Below, in pieces: positions 35,981 to 44,925 of a stretch of 64,000 nt of DNA. Each line of letters opens with the position of its first letter. Position 1 is the stretch's first letter. The notes under the pieces were generated by a model that was not told the origin of the DNA, made no database searches, and saw only the letters and a list, made by a program, of their open reading frames with translations. A program made the translations under genes and the position numbers. Source of the stretch: CAWCOU01 sp963797335 (GTDB lineage Bacteria; Pseudomonadota; Gammaproteobacteria; JAURND01); contig CAWCOU010000006.1 in NCBI GenBank assembly GCA_963797335.1, positions 558,001 through 622,000 of the forward strand. The letters are read 5' to 3'.

Positions 35981-37291
35981 ATGCGTAACATAAAAGAGTG
36001 GCGCGTTGTACTTCTGTTGTTACTAATTACTAGATTGACGAATGCTGATCTGCTGTACCCGGACTCAGCCTGGTTTCCATACTACTCTCAAAACCCAGCC
36101 ATCCCATCGACCTTTCAAGGTTCCGAGCTCCTCGGTGCTTATCCTTACATCAACACCGATTTATTGCTGTTACAACAACGTTCAAAAATCAACCTTTATA
36201 ATGCTCAGCACCATCTCTTATCACCTGATTATTTACGGTTTCTCTTAGGCGGAAGAGTACAAGTACGGGCTTATCAAAATGATACTTTTGCGGGCAAAAC
36301 CTTACAGGATCTATATCTTTATAAGGCTGAAATTTACAATGAATTAATACTTACACCCTGGCTTACCGGTTTTGCCGCCTTAGCTTATGATTCAAATACA
36401 AATGCACCGGGGGTCAGTGATCCGCAACATTTATTCAATGAACCCATTTTTTTTGACCGAGCTTTTATCACTCTGGGTAACTTAAATAAGTCCCCTTTTT
36501 ATAACACCACAGGTCTCTTCTGGGCGCCGTTTGGCATTTATAATACGTTCATGTTAACCCCACCTCTGACTCGTCTGATGTCTTTCACCAAGGTCACTGG
36601 CTCCTTAATAGGGTATGCAGAACACGGGGTATCCATGCAGCTTTATTCGTATAAAGGGAGCACTCGAGTCGATGGGGAGGGGAATGATTTATTTAATCAA
36701 CTGGGTTTCAATGTGGATTATAATAAGTCCTCTCAAGATGCTAGCTGGAATATCGGCGGGGGTTTGATTAGCAATATGGCGGACTCCAATGGGATGCAAG
36801 ATGTAAAAGGTAACAGCGGATTCAAAGGTTTTGGCTCTTCTTGGGATGATGAACAAATCGATCATTACGTTCCAGCCATGAATGTCCACGGTAAGCTAAA
36901 TATACATTCTTTTAGTTTTATCGGTGAATGGAACGCTGCACTAATCCCATTTGCAGTTAATAATTTAAGTTTTGACCAGCACGGTGCTAAGCCTCAGGCC
37001 TGGACTGTGGAAACAGGGTATCATTTTGCAATGATGGATAAACCGATGGTTTTAGCAATCGGTTACGGTCAGACGAGTCAAGCCTTAGCACTCAATTTAG
37101 CTGAAAAACGATACGTGGCAACCCTCACCGGCTTTCTTTGGCGTCATACCCGAGAAAAATTAGAATTTAAGCACGAATTAAACTATCCATTAGGTTCAAC
37201 AGCCACAGGACAGGGAACCCCATCTGCAAATACCCATAGTCTTGGAAAATCCAGCAACACCATCACTGCTGAATTCAGCTGGTTCTTTTAG
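35981..37291 (+). CDS. LbtU-family outer membrane siderophore porin
   Basis: A 436-residue protein with a signal peptide (EWRVVLLLLLITRLTNA) and a predicted barrel. The pattern LLGAYPYINTDLLLLQQRSKINLYNAQ, FFDRAFITLGNLNKSPFYNTTGLFWAPFG, and the C-terminal Phe strand TITAEFSWFF resemble the LbtU porin family of Legionella and Coxiella; LbtU takes up legiobactin without TonB. The ATG at 35981 has AGGGG 5 bases upstream. No siderophore synthesis genes are near, so it may use foreign siderophores or another ligand. Confidence 0.75.
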   Translation: MRNIKEWRVVLLLLLITRLTNADLLYPDSAWFPYYSQNPAIPSTFQGSELLGAYPYINTDLLLLQQRSKINLYNAQHHLLSPDYLRFLLGGRVQVRAYQNDTFAGKTLQDLYLYKAEIYNELILTPWLTGFAALAYDSNTNAPGVSDPQHLFNEPIFFDRAFITLGNLNKSPFYNTTGLFWAPFGIYNTFMLTPPLTRLMSFTKVTGSLIGYAEHGVSMQLYSYKGSTRVDGEGNDLFNQLGFNVDYNKSSQDASWNIGGGLISNMADSNGMQDVKGNSGFKGFGSSWDDEQIDHYVPAMNVHGKLNIHSFSFIGEWNAALIPFAVNNLSFDQHGAKPQAWTVETGYHFAMMDKPMVLAIGYGQTSQALALNLAEKRYVATLTGFLWRHTREKLEFKHELNYPLGSTATGQGTPSANTHSLGKSSNTITAEFSWFF

Positions 37292-37392
37292 TCATTAATA
37301 CTAGCAGAAATGAATGATGCTATGATTTTTTTCATTAAGTCCCTTTGAGTATTTAATGTTAGGACCATGACACGGATAATGGAGGGTGATTT

Positions 37393-38367
37393 TTAAATAA
37401 TTTTACGCATATAACATCGATCAAACCCTAGTAAATAGTCATCCACTATAGCAATACGGTAGAAGCCTTGCTTGGTATAAAATTCTTCTGCCTGAAAAGA
37501 AAAAGTATCTACGTAGAGTTTGCCCAACCCTTTATTCTTTGCTTCATTTTCAATTTTCTGCATGATATTTCGACCGATCCCTTGTCCCCGATAAGCATCA
37601 TCGACCCAAAGCACATCGATATAAAGTGCATCGCTATGCTCCCAAATTAATGCTCCTCCAATAATCAGCTGCCGCTCACTTTTGACATAAATACTCCAAT
37701 GTTTGGCGTTCTCCTTAAGTATCTGCTTGTTGAAATGGATAATTCCATCACGAATGATACCATCATTCTGAGCTTCTGGATGATAATCGATGATATAGTC
37801 TAAAATAGTTGGCGGTTCTGATTGTGTTAGCTCTTGAATTTTTAATCGCGTATCAAAATTGAAAACCATGCGATAAGGTTGTGCTTGACCGGGTCGGATG
37901 AGTTTTTTCTCATAGTGATGATATTGCTGCATATAAGCAGAAATGGTTTTTTGCCAAAATGCTAATGCACTGCTATTCTCAGGCATTATAGTTACTTCCC
38001 ATACACCCGGGTGTTGGGTAAAAATAGTTTGAGCTACATATTTCCCAACCCCTTTGCCCTGAAATTTAGCTAAAATAAAAAATTCATTTATGCTCCAATC
38101 GACATTAGCAGCAGATGCCCCCTTCTGGTTTAAGAGCACAAACCCTGCCAACTCGCCATCTACCCGAATCAAAAAAGCGCGGCGTGTGGCTTCTTGAAAA
38201 TAAGCTTTTAAATCGAAACATTGATATAAACCATCGGCCGGAAGAGCCCAATCAGGAGAAATGAAGCCACATTGGCGGGAAAGATCATAGACATATAAAA
38301 TCGCCATGTTTTGTATCACAGGGTAATCTGCTAAACTGGCTGCTGTTATTTGGATATTTTGGCTCAT
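37393..38367 (-). CDS. Tandem GNAT acetyltransferase fusion
   Basis: A 324-residue protein with two GNAT domains. The first (residues about 1-160) has the acetyl-CoA loop KFQGKGVGKYVAQTIF and a C-terminal MPENSSALAFWQ. The second (about 175-324) has DDAYRGQGIGRNIMQKIE and FYTKQGFYRIAIV. Both loops keep the Q/RxxGxG/A signature, so both may bind acetyl-CoA. Each half is the length of a complete acetyltransferase, so this looks like a gene fusion. The substrates are unknown. Confidence 0.82.
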   Translation of the reverse strand: MSQNIQITAASLADYPVIQNMAILYVYDLSRQCGFISPDWALPADGLYQCFDLKAYFQEATRRAFLIRVDGELAGFVLLNQKGASAANVDWSINEFFILAKFQGKGVGKYVAQTIFTQHPGVWEVTIMPENSSALAFWQKTISAYMQQYHHYEKKLIRPGQAQPYRMVFNFDTRLKIQELTQSEPPTILDYIIDYHPEAQNDGIIRDGIIHFNKQILKENAKHWSIYVKSERQLIIGGALIWEHSDALYIDVLWVDDAYRGQGIGRNIMQKIENEAKNKGLGKLYVDTFSFQAEEFYTKQGFYRIAIVDDYLLGFDRCYMRKII

Positions 38368-38400
38368 AGCTGTTTTACCATTAGACCATTTATTACATCC

Positions 38401-38650
38401 TTAATTTGGAATCATCCCGATAGTATCTAACCAAGTTTCTATCAGCTGCGGCCATGCTGTTATAGGATATTTCGTGCGCCTCAACCCAAAAGCATGCCCA
38501 CCTTCCGAATACAAATGCATTTCCACTGGTACGCCAGCGTTCTTGAGTGCAATATAATAAACAAGCGAGTCATTCACGTTATCCTCATTATCATTTTCTG
38601 CTTGCAGCAGAAAGGTAGGTGGTGTTTTATGAGTCACAGGAACATTGAGT
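38401..38650 (-). pseudogene. C-terminal remnant of an alpha/beta hydrolase
   Basis: TPPTFLLQAENDNEDNVNDS, VPVEMHLYSEGGHAFGLR and the final helix match the end of the BD-FAE/acetyl-esterase type of hydrolase, including the catalytic Asp region and His. The N-terminal half with the nucleophile is missing. Upstream it is joined directly to a VanX-like fragment in another frame. Confidence 0.65.
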
Positions 38651-38926
38651 AAATAACTGTTCTTGCAATTGCAAACTTCGATAACCTTCGTATAAACAGA
38701 ATTTCAAATGAGCAGGCAAAAGTTGTTGTGCTGCCAACAATTTTTCATAAACCGTGAGACGGATTTTCGTATAATCTTGGTTATTAGGTATTTCGGGAGA
38801 TTCGCCATACATAATGGCTTCTTGCTGAGTTAAATCCATCATGCCTTCCCCACATTCCTGCACAGGAATAGCCAACACTTCAGGATCAACAATTGAAATG
38901 ATATCTATGCAATCAATTGAGTTCAT
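38627..38926 (-). pseudogene. N-terminal remnant of a VanX-type D-Ala-D-Ala dipeptidase
   Basis: After a GAGGAAG ribosome site the frame reads a polypeptide with the M15D pattern: LTVYEKLLAAQQLLPAHLKF and CLYEGYRSLQLQEQLF. The zinc-binding second half is absent because the sequence joins the hydrolase tail near 38642. An internal deletion that fused two neighbouring genes explains both remnants. Confidence 0.6.
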
Positions 38927-38990
38927 TATCTTCCTCCTTTATGAGATGGACCTAAAAATTATCTTATCATGGAGAAGAGAGAAATACGCA

Positions 38991-39335
38991 TCATTTTTTG
39001 CCTAAATGCGGTGATAATGTAGCATCCAGAAGCAAATCATCAACCATATCCAGCTCCCATAAAACTGTGACGGAATTGATAGTAGCTTGCAATGCTTTTA
39101 CCCACTGTGGCGGCTGTTCGCTGTTGAAAATGAGTTGGGCATGACCTAACCATTTTTCTCTGCTAGGCCACTGCGCATAGGCAATCCACTGATTTTCTTT
39201 GCCGACCACTTTATGCAAGCGAGACCCTACGCCTTCGTTATGTGATTTTACTTCCAAAGTAGCCGTATGCCAAAGTACTTTGAATTCATTTTCTTTTCCG
39301 GGAAGCACATCAAATTCATAAACTGCACAAAACAT
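38991..39335 (-). CDS. ABM-superfamily (antibiotic biosynthesis monooxygenase-like) protein
   Basis: A 114-residue ferredoxin-like alpha+beta domain. MFCAVYEFDVLPGKENEFKVLW and NQWIAYAQWPSREKWLGH match the dimeric ABM/YgiN-like fold. Catalytic residues cannot be assigned; members act as heme- or cofactor-free oxygenases or have structural roles. AGAGGTCAATT precedes the ATG. It follows a DJ-1/PfpI gene by 11 bases on the same strand, so they are likely co-transcribed. Confidence 0.75.
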   Translation of the reverse strand: MFCAVYEFDVLPGKENEFKVLWHTATLEVKSHNEGVGSRLHKVVGKENQWIAYAQWPSREKWLGHAQLIFNSEQPPQWVKALQATINSVTVLWELDMVDDLLLDATLSPHLGKK

Positions 39336-39346
39336 AATTGACCTCT

Positions 39347-39991
39347 TTATTGGGTTATGGGTTCAAATCGTTCGACTAGACGTGCGCGTAAACCTTCACA
39401 TACTTCTGGATTGGCTTTTTCAGGTGAACCCACATCAAAAGGAGGATCCGGATCATATTCTATTCCCAGCTGCAATCGCTCGGCGATGGGTTGTCCTGCA
39501 ATTTTCGCCGCTAGTGTTAGCGCCATATCAATCCCCGCAGATACACCGGCTGCCGTCATAATTTTTCCAGATTCTACTATCCGCGCTGCTACCGGTTCAG
39601 CACCCCAAGCTGGCAAACGATCCAAAGCTGCCCAATGGGAAGTCGCTTTGACACCTTTTAACAATCCAGCAGCGCCTAAAATCAAACTACCTGTGCAGAC
39701 GGATGTTGTCCAAGTGGTGGTTTTATGAATAGCTTTAACCCAGGCGAGTACTTTTGGATGAGATCGCAGAGTACTGGCGTTACCGGCACCCGGTATTAGC
39801 AGTACATCGGCGGAGGTCACTTCCTCAATCGCATAGTCAGCGGTAAGTAACAAGCCAGAATCTGTGCCAACGGAACCTGCCCGTTCTGCAACTCGAAACA
39901 CATTCGCTCCTGGTAAACGGCAAAGAATCTCGTGAGGGCCTACAGCGTCCAATGCGGTCATACCTTCGTAGAATAAAAAAGCGATTTGCAT
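39347..39991 (-). CDS. DJ-1/PfpI family protein (isonitrile hydratase-like)
   Basis: A 214-residue class I glutamine-amidotransferase-like protein. The nucleophile elbow SVCTGSLILGAAGLL with its Cys is intact, and DAVGPHEILCRLPG gives the conserved acidic residue. The SHWAALDRLPAWGAEPV segment resembles isonitrile hydratase (InhA-type) and the amidotransferase half of GlxA regulators. The actual reaction is unproven. A partial copy of its 5' end and upstream region sits at 41151-41309. Confidence 0.85.
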   Translation of the reverse strand: MQIAFLFYEGMTALDAVGPHEILCRLPGANVFRVAERAGSVGTDSGLLLTADYAIEEVTSADVLLIPGAGNASTLRSHPKVLAWVKAIHKTTTWTTSVCTGSLILGAAGLLKGVKATSHWAALDRLPAWGAEPVAARIVESGKIMTAAGVSAGIDMALTLAAKIAGQPIAERLQLGIEYDPDPPFDVGSPEKANPEVCEGLRARLVERFEPITQ

Positions 39992-40244
39992 AGCTGCACA
40001 CCTCTAAATTATTGATGAAATTAAAGTTTTATCCACTATGAGCTTTATACAATCTATCAAACATGGTGTGAGTCTTAGATTTGAAATCTTAACTCATCCA
40101 TCCCTTATCTGAAGGAATCTATTACTAATTTTTTGCTTAACTTGCATAATTGCGACCATTAGAACATAATAACAAATGGCTCGTGAAAATAAACTATAAA
40201 AGTATCGATTTTGGCAATTTTTTCAAATAATTCATTCAAGAATA

Positions 40245-40397
40245 AAAATAACATTATTATTGGCTGTGCTGGCGATATTGGTACAAAAATTGCCATGCAA
40301 TTTGCAATGGCTGGCTCTCCTCCAAAAAAAGTGGCGACTCAATTGGCGATTTAGCCAGGGTTTTCGTCGGTGCTATGCCAATAGAAACGAGGCAATA
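40245..40397. pseudogene. Patchwork of SDR-like and umuC fragments
   Basis: The plus frame from about 40240 reads NIIIGCAGDIGTKIAMQFA, a nucleotide-binding-fold-like start, then breaks. From about 40340 the bases match the minus-strand umuC gene (44415-44475): GGCGACTCAATTGGCGAT and TTTTCGTCGGTGCTATGCCA are shared. It is therefore a mosaic of broken genes. The segment also supplies the ribosome site of the next gene. The spacer 39992-40240 holds nothing else. Confidence 0.6.
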
Positions 40398-40961
40398 ATG
40401 TCAAAAGAACAAATAGAATTGCAACCATTGAATGTTAAATGGGGAGATGATGAAAAACGCCGTACAACTGATTCCACCCCTTTAAAAAAAGAACCCACGG
40501 GAGAAAAAAAGATCATTGATACGAGTCAGGGTCTTTTTAGGCAATCGAAACTCTCAAAAAGAATTAATAAAGCACAAATTTGTATTCAAGAGATGACCAA
40601 TATATTGGAGAATAAAAGAATTTTACAAAAAGAGGAGAGCGATATAATGCTTTCTAAGACTGCAGAACTTCTTGATTATACAGACAAGATAGTAGATGCT
40701 TTTGAACTAACAAAAGTAACAGAACTCGAACTTAGAAAATTTTTTGAATTTTGTAATAGTCAATTGAATGAATTAGAATCCAAAAGAAAAAAAATATCAA
40801 CGATACCTAGCCTCTCCGAATTGAGTAAAGAAGACGCAATAATTAAAGAGGAAGTACTTATTACAGTGCTTGAGGAATTTCAGCAAAAAATTAAAGATAC
40901 AGCAAAAGAGAGCGAGGACTCAATAGATCTTCCCTCACTAAAAAGATCATCTACTTGGTAA
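40398..40961 (+). CDS. Unrecognised Lys/Glu-rich helical protein, effector-like
   Basis: A 187-residue, very AT-rich gene. The product is hydrophilic and helical (RINKAQICIQEMTNILENK, LEEFQQKIKDTAKESEDS) and ends in LPSLKRSSTW. No domain is recognised and there is no signal peptide. The ATG follows GAGG by 5 bases; that GAGG lies in a sequence copied from umuC. The C-terminal LKRS tail resembles TLKRSRRYSI of the protein encoded at 42684-43397. Confidence 0.5.
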   Translation: MSKEQIELQPLNVKWGDDEKRRTTDSTPLKKEPTGEKKIIDTSQGLFRQSKLSKRINKAQICIQEMTNILENKRILQKEESDIMLSKTAELLDYTDKIVDAFELTKVTELELRKFFEFCNSQLNELESKRKKISTIPSLSELSKEDAIIKEEVLITVLEEFQQKIKDTAKESEDSIDLPSLKRSSTW

Positions 40962-41003
40962 TTGCTAGGTCAATGAGGAGTCAAGTCAATTAACTCTGCA
41001 CAG

Positions 41004-41143
41004 TTGACTGATGCTGACGCCATCATTTTTGGCACGCCTATTAGTGAACAGATGAGAAACTTTTTGGATCAAACAGGCGGTTTATGGGCAAGTAATAAAT
41101 TAGTTAAGAAAATTGGCGGTGTTTTTACATCAACAGGCCTGTT
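41004..41143 (+). pseudogene. Internal fragment of a WrbA-type flavoprotein gene
   Basis: The frame reads ADAIIFGTPISEQMRNFLDQ, TGGLWASNKLVKKIGG and VFTSTG, the FMN-binding middle of NAD(P)H:quinone oxidoreductase WrbA. A few residues between GTP and QMRNFLD are missing. It begins and ends abruptly, and the 3' side joins the DJ-1 gene copy. Confidence 0.75.
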
Positions 41144-41150
41144 CTGCAAC

Positions 41151-41309
41151 CCGAACACATTCGCTCCTGGTAAACGGCAAAGAATCTCATGAGGGCCTAC
41201 AGCGCCCAATGCGGTCATACCTTCGTAGAATAAAAAAGCGATTTGCATAGCCAAGAACCTCTAAGTTGTTGATGACATTGAAGTTTTATCCACTATGAGC
41301 TTTATATGA
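41151..41309 (-). repeat. Partial duplication of the DJ-1/PfpI gene start and leader
   Basis: About 155 bases match 39897-40052: the first ~34 codons of the DJ-1 gene (MQIAFLFYEGMTAL...) plus the upstream sequence to CACTATGAGCTTTATA. A few substitutions separate the copies (for example ALDAVG versus ALGAVG). The copy ends where the IS256-family element begins, so it was either cut or targeted by the insertion. Confidence 0.85.
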
Positions 41310-41310
41310 G

Positions 41311-42644
41311 AGTGTTCATCCTACTGTGTCAGCATAAAGTTATCTCAGCTCCAAATTTAGACGTCCGTCAAAATATATTTGTAGCTGGGAAACTATCAGT
41401 CCCCAATTATGCATCGGTTGATACCACTTTTCTAGGATTTTTTGGCAAGCACAATATATTAATTTTACTAGCGCATTTTCACTAGTAAAGGCCCCTTTGC
41501 TTTTTGTGTATTTACGAATTTGTCGGTGAAAACCTTCAACTATATTGGTTGTGTAAACAATCCGTCTCAGGTCCTCCGGGTATTTAAAATATTGTGATAA
41601 ACGCTCCCAATTTGCTTGCCAGGACTTGATTACGGCAGGATATTTTTTACCCCATTTCTCTCCCAATTCCAACAAGTGGTGCTCTGCCAATTCTTTACTG
41701 GTGGCTTTATATACCAGCTTTAAATCCTCCATAAAAGATTTTTGATCACGACTGACCACATATTTGAGCGAATTACGAATTTGGTGAACTACACAAAGCT
41801 GGATTTCAGCCTTAGGAAACACCTGCGTGATAGCCTCAGGAAATCCTTTTAAACCATCAATGCTGGCTATTAAAACGTCTTCTACCCCTCTATTACGCAG
41901 GTCATTGAGTACACCCAACCAAAAATGGGCACCTTCTGCTTCCGAGAGGTACATCCCTAATATGTCTTTTCGGCCATCCTTATTGACACCCAGGATAGAA
42001 TAAAAAGCTTTGCTAACTACCTTGCCATCTTCACGAACCTTGAAATGTATGGCATCCAGAAAAACAATCGGATACACGGATTCTAATGCGCGGTTACACC
42101 ACTCTGTGATGACAGGTAGTAACTTATCTGTAATTAAGCTAATTTTTGGGCAGAAACCTCCAGGCCATACATATCGGCTAAATGCTCAGCTATTGCATCA
42201 TAGCTCATGCCCAGGGCGTATAAGGATAGGACTTTGTTATCGAGGGATTCGTTTAAAACAGTTTGCCGTTTCTTGACAATTTCAGGCTCAAAACTACCAT
42301 TACGGTCACGAGGGGCTTCCAGTTCAAATGTCCCAGTACCCGTTTTTATGGTCTTTTTTAGCTTGCCATTACGGCGGTTATTTTCTTCTTGGCTTTTACA
42401 GTTAGATAAGTGCGAATCCATCTCGCCCTCTAGGGCTGCTTCAAGGATTTCTTTGATCAGCGGGGTTAGGATGCCATCCTTACCAGTCAAGGCTTGGCCT
42501 GACTTGAGTTTGGCAATGGCTTCTTGTTGAAATTGACTAAAATCAAAGTTTGCTAAATCAATTTTATTATTTGTTGTCATGTCTGCTCTCCGTTGTTATA
42601 AAATTATAACAGTTTAAGAAAGCTGACACAGTTATTTAAACACT
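41311..42644 (-). mobile_element. IS256-family insertion sequence
   Basis: The ends are imperfect inverted repeats: AGTGTTCATCCTACTGTGTC on the left and, inverted, AGTGTTTAAATAACTGTGTC on the right. The element contains one transposase gene on the minus strand. No exact 8-9 bp target duplication is seen at the flanks, consistent with later rearrangement around it. Confidence 0.8.
41340..42580 (-). pseudogene. IS256-family transposase, frameshifted
   Basis: The N-terminal part (42580 to 42134) has the mutator-type start and YALGMSYDAIAEHLADMYGL. The C-terminal part (to 41340) holds the DDE catalytic set: D in PIVFLDAIHFK, D in IASIDGLKGFPEAI and E in YTTNIVEGFHRQI. They are in different frames. 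A run of five A (plus-strand T at 42143-42147) where six would restore QKISLITDKLLP marks a one-base deletion. It is inactive unless slippage or sequencing error is involved. Confidence 0.85.
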
Positions 42645-42683
42645 ACCTTATAATAAAAAATAGTTTTCGCAACTGCCCCTACA

Positions 42684-43397
42684 TTAGATTGAATACCGCC
42701 TAGAACGTTTCAGAGTTTTCTCTTCCTTATCTTCGCCCTGAGTTTTCGCTTCTGTATCTGCGACTCGGTTAGCTGGTTTTATATCACACCAAATAAAGAA
42801 TCTTTGTATAGGGAAGCCATTACTTGGATGATGAAAATCAAGTGCTATCGCCCTTGTCTTTCCTTGACGACCCTCTTGCTGAGCATCTACTCCACGCGCA
42901 CCATTCTTGAGATAAAATTGTTCTAGCGAAGGTTTTATGATATCAAGAGACGTAACGCCAAATCCAAGCTTCCTGGCTTCTTTCCGCACTGTTTGGATCA
43001 GTAGATTCCCTAATCCCAAGCCTCTAAATGATTTTTCAATAATCACATTTCTTAAATGGGCTGGTTTCAGGCCCTTCTTACTGAAAAGTTTTCCGTCATC
43101 TACAATAGGTTGTAATTGAAATAATCCTATCCATTGTTCTTTTTGTTCTTTAACTAGTGGATTTAAAGCCATTACAAAAAATGTACTACCTGTGTTAATA
43201 AAATTTTCCACTATGTTTTTGTAAAAATCTTTTCCTGTTTTTACTTCTGCTGGAGTCAACCTACCGAACTCTCGTTTAATAGAATCAGCACAATACCGTA
43301 TCATTTCTTCTCTTTGAGTTTCGCTCTCTGGATGTCCTTTAAAAATTCGGTAAAAAATGACTCGTTCTTTTAAAGACTGCAGTTTTTCTGTACTCAT
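42684..43397 (-). CDS. GNAT-family acetyltransferase with charged tail
   Basis: A 237-residue protein. The acetyl-CoA loop is EKSFRGLGLGNLLIQTVRKE near residue 120, followed by LEQFYLKNGARG, the usual end of the GNAT fold. The N-terminal 60 residues and C-terminal 40 residues (rich in Lys, Glu and Arg, ending TLKRSRRYSI) are extra. The substrate is unknown. An AT-rich gene beside the IS256 element, with a tail like the protein at 40398-40961, it could be a horizontally acquired or secreted acetyltransferase. Confidence 0.7.
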   Translation of the reverse strand: MSTEKLQSLKERVIFYRIFKGHPESETQREEMIRYCADSIKREFGRLTPAEVKTGKDFYKNIVENFINTGSTFFVMALNPLVKEQKEQWIGLFQLQPIVDDGKLFSKKGLKPAHLRNVIIEKSFRGLGLGNLLIQTVRKEARKLGFGVTSLDIIKPSLEQFYLKNGARGVDAQQEGRQGKTRAIALDFHHPSNGFPIQRFFIWCDIKPANRVADTEAKTQGEDKEEKTLKRSRRYSI

Positions 43398-43592
43398 ACT
43401 GCTATGTTCCTTTTGATGTTGATAATGGACTTGAGCTCATTATCTAGTAAACTCAAATGCTTGGCAAGAGCAGAGCTCGGCCCATGCCGCTTGGAGAAAT
43501 TCGTTATAGGCCGGTTCCAAACTCATAAGTACAGGTGATCTAGCCCCATTACATCGGGCGCAAATCTAAGCATGAGACTCGCCATTTACAAA

Positions 43593-44876
43593 TTAGGCAA
43601 TGACTTGAGCCAGCTCTTGCCAATCCGTCGTGAAGCGATCTGACTTCAATCCAGAGCGCATGGTCCAACTGAGATTTACACCTTCTGCCGCTAGAAATAA
43701 AGTCTTTGAACCTTGTTCCGCATTCAGCTTATCCATCAGAGACATCAGTTGGTTTCTTTTCGTATTTTCTCGGAGAGTGCTTTCGGTATGCTCCATAAAA
43801 CAATCCCGTTGCTGCATCGTAGCGGGAATAATATTCAATAGCATAATGCCGGCTTTTTTGTAGGCATAATTAGGACGATAAATCGCTTGTAATGCTTTTT
43901 TAGCGGCATGGATCCAGAGAGACGTATCGGCCGTAGGGCTGACTAGGGTTTGGATTTTGCTGTTTTGGTAATGAGGATTTTGAGTTTGAAAGGGATTGGT
44001 GGTGATGAACACTTGAATCCCCTGCGCCACGGAATCTTGTTCCCGCAACCGAGTGCAGGCGCGAGCAGTGTACTGGCTTATCGCAGCAGCTAGGTCATTC
44101 CATTCAGTGACATATCGACCAAAGCTGCGTGAAGCAATGATATTCTTGCGAGGTTTAGTCATCTCCAGGCTGAGGCAAGCAATACCTTTCAACTCCAATG
44201 CCGTGCGTTCAACCATCACACCAAAATGTTTGCGTAGCATTTTAGTCGGGTAATCGCGTAAGTGTAAGGCGGTGGTGATTCCCAAGGGTTTCAGGCGCTC
44301 AGCCAATCGGTTGCCGATTCCCCAGATATCCTTTGTCGCACAATTTCGAAGGATAATAGCTTGTTGCTGCGGGTCACGCAGGTCAAATACACCTTGCGTG
44401 GCAGCTTGGTTTTTGGCAACTCGATTGGCGATCTTAGCCAAGGTTTTCGTCGGTGCTATGCCAATGGAAACGGGAATGCCAACCCAGGTATGGATTTTTT
44501 GGCGTAAGTCACGGGCGCAGTGCTCCAGCTCCCACGGTTCGTCTTGAAATTGCAGAAACGCTTCATCGATGGAATACACTTCTACATTTTTACAAAATGA
44601 ATGCAAGGTGCTCATCACGCGTTGCGAAATATCACCATATAACGTGTAATTGGAAGAAAAAACAGCCACGCCCTGGCGACGAATTTGTTCACGATATTGG
44701 TAAAAAGGCGCCCCCATGGGGATACCCAACGCTTTGGCTTCATTTGAACGGGCGATGATGCAACCATCGTTATTAGATAATACAACGACTGGTTTATGGC
44801 GAAGCGACGGATTAAACAAACGCTCGCACGAGGCGTAGAAATTATTGCAATCTACCAGGAAATAAGAGGATGACAT
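43593..44876 (-). CDS. umuC: DNA polymerase V catalytic subunit
   Basis: Y-family polymerase of 427 residues. FLVDCNNFYASCERLFNP at the start holds the first metal Asp; VVLSNNDGCIIARSNEAKALGI and EVYSIDEAFLQF complete the palm and fingers. IWGIGNRLAERLKPLGI is the thumb region, and the C terminus carries the UmuC-specific extension. The ATG at 44876 (MSSSYFLVDCNN) matches the family start. It is separated from umuD by a 200-base spacer with an inverted repeat, unlike the usual overlap. A fragment of this gene also lies at 40340-40396. Confidence 0.94.
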   Translation of the reverse strand: MSSSYFLVDCNNFYASCERLFNPSLRHKPVVVLSNNDGCIIARSNEAKALGIPMGAPFYQYREQIRRQGVAVFSSNYTLYGDISQRVMSTLHSFCKNVEVYSIDEAFLQFQDEPWELEHCARDLRQKIHTWVGIPVSIGIAPTKTLAKIANRVAKNQAATQGVFDLRDPQQQAIILRNCATKDIWGIGNRLAERLKPLGITTALHLRDYPTKMLRKHFGVMVERTALELKGIACLSLEMTKPRKNIIASRSFGRYVTEWNDLAAAISQYTARACTRLREQDSVAQGIQVFITTNPFQTQNPHYQNSKIQTLVSPTADTSLWIHAAKKALQAIYRPNYAYKKAGIMLLNIIPATMQQRDCFMEHTESTLRENTKRNQLMSLMDKLNAEQGSKTLFLAAEGVNLSWTMRSGLKSDRFTTDWQELAQVIA

Positions 44877-44925
44877 GAGTGTATCCGTTGAGGTGTTTAG
44901 ACGTAACAGTTCAGCCCCAGGATGG

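Noticed and set aside
43398..43592. Possible gene tail between the GNAT and umuC genes
   Set aside because: A short minus frame (SLEPAYNEFLQAAWAEL) looks protein-like but has no start and no recognised family.
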